Below are positions 63,327-64,000 of a stretch of DNA of 64,000 bases, in pieces (within the stretch, counting starts at the first letter, position 1; every line of letters starts with the position of its first letter). The stretch spans positions 75,687,816 to 75,751,815 of the forward strand of contig CM072801.1 in NCBI GenBank assembly GCA_037013495.1, written 5' to 3'. Made by a program: the position numbers and the translations under genes. Under the pieces are notes generated by a model. The model ran no database searches, had not been told where the DNA came from, and saw nothing but the letters and a program-made list of their open reading frames with translations. Origin of the DNA: Hippophae tibetana (Eukaryota > Streptophyta > Magnoliopsida > Rosales > Elaeagnaceae).

Positions 63327-64000
63327 ACTGCTATAGTTAGTTTTTTTATGTATTGAAACTAGCTTTGATTTGATATATTATAATACTTGTTTCGATATAC
63401 GAGTCAAACGTTATAACAGTTTAAAGTTTGAACCCCAATTGATAACTTCTTATTGTTTTTAAATAGTGAACTACAGAAACTTTCTTGTTTTTTTCAATAA
63501 CATAGATAGGTTGAACACAAAAATGAAAAAAACGAGAAAAAGATACCATGAAAGTAAGGAAAGCTAAGAAATGAAATCTAAATGGGAAACGAATGACAAC
63601 AAAATTGAAAGAAAACACTCGACTTGAAGGACACAATTTAATTCTTTTTTCTGATTTCTGACTTAAGAAAGCAGAAAAAGATCAAAGGACAAATTTTTAT
63701 AAATCTAAAATTTAAAAAATAGATAAATAAAGATAGATACACCATTTTTAGCAACCAAGGCTATGATACCAAACAATGTAAATCCTTTTGGCAGACAACG
63801 TATGTACCTAGGAACTCAAAGAATAAGAAAGGTTGAATTGCTAAAAACATGGTTAAGATGATACAATTGGAATCCAAAAGAACAAGAATAGAAAACAAGG
63901 TAATAGGTTGCGACCAAATTTTAAGACGTCTGTAAGTAGTGTAAACGACGGAATCAAGGTTAAACTATGAGGATAGCAAAACTACTGCTATAGTGTGTTT
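63327..64000 (+). repeat. 656-bp satellite, right end of window
   Basis: A full-length monomer with anchor at 63,919, running off the window in forward orientation. It has the TTAGTTTTTTTATGTATTGAAAC variant also found near 51,210, so it belongs with the diverged segment rather than the homogenised core. No gene is seen. Confidence 0.93.

Noticed and set aside
1-64000. CENP-B box, telomere repeats, 5S or 45S rDNA, tRNA genes
   Set aside because: I looked for the CENP-B box core, TTTAGGG arrays and rRNA/tRNA landmarks and saw none. A centromeric role therefore rests only on repeat architecture and stays unproven.

Overview
The window is a plant satellite-DNA array with retrotransposon debris at one end. 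I find no intact host gene, no rRNA or tRNA gene and no CRISPR array. The AT-rich tandem repeat and the Ty3/gypsy-type long terminal repeats (LTRs) with a Tat/Athila-like gag fragment point to a flowering plant. I cannot name the family or species from the sequence. The array runs off both window ends, so its true length is unknown.

Layout. From base 1 to about 47,967 the sequence is an unbroken head-to-tail array of a roughly 656-bp monomer. I followed it with the anchor TTTTAAGACGT and found about 92 forward monomer boundaries in the window. Bases 1 to about 22,200 hold only full-length monomers. They include an 8-monomer, 5,245-bp block present twice in tandem and nearly identical (4,822-10,066 and 10,067-15,311). 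From about 22,200 to 47,200 a second organisation appears. Full-length monomers alternate with half-length (340-343 bp) monomers that share one internal deletion, and this module occurs four times. Two of the four lie inside a 6,547-bp, 11-monomer unit that is itself tandemly repeated. A 2,622-bp, 4-monomer tandem duplication lies at about 39,069-44,312.

From 47,968 to 63,326 the array is more diverged and carries all the foreign DNA. (a) A complete 1,988-bp solo LTR lies on the minus strand with an ATATA target duplication. (b) A 2.14-kb insert is made of inverted satellite plus an LTR fragment, and it sits at one point in a single monomer. (c) A second plus-strand LTR sits inside a half-length monomer and has an 87-bp satellite duplication on its two sides. 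(d) A 633-bp fragment carries a broken gag of Tat/Athila type. In every case, joining the flanking satellite across the insert restores a monomer in register, give or take a few bases.

Interpretation (inference). The first 48 kb looks like a young, homogenised array interior shaped by unequal exchange. The last 16 kb looks like an older edge where insertions persist. A centromeric or pericentromeric location is plausible but not shown by the sequence. The most unusual features are the full/half-length higher-order repeats, the foreign inserts that leave monomer register intact, and a 12-bp dyad conserved in nearly every monomer. Short open reading frames recur throughout because the monomer is repeated; I do not regard them as genes.
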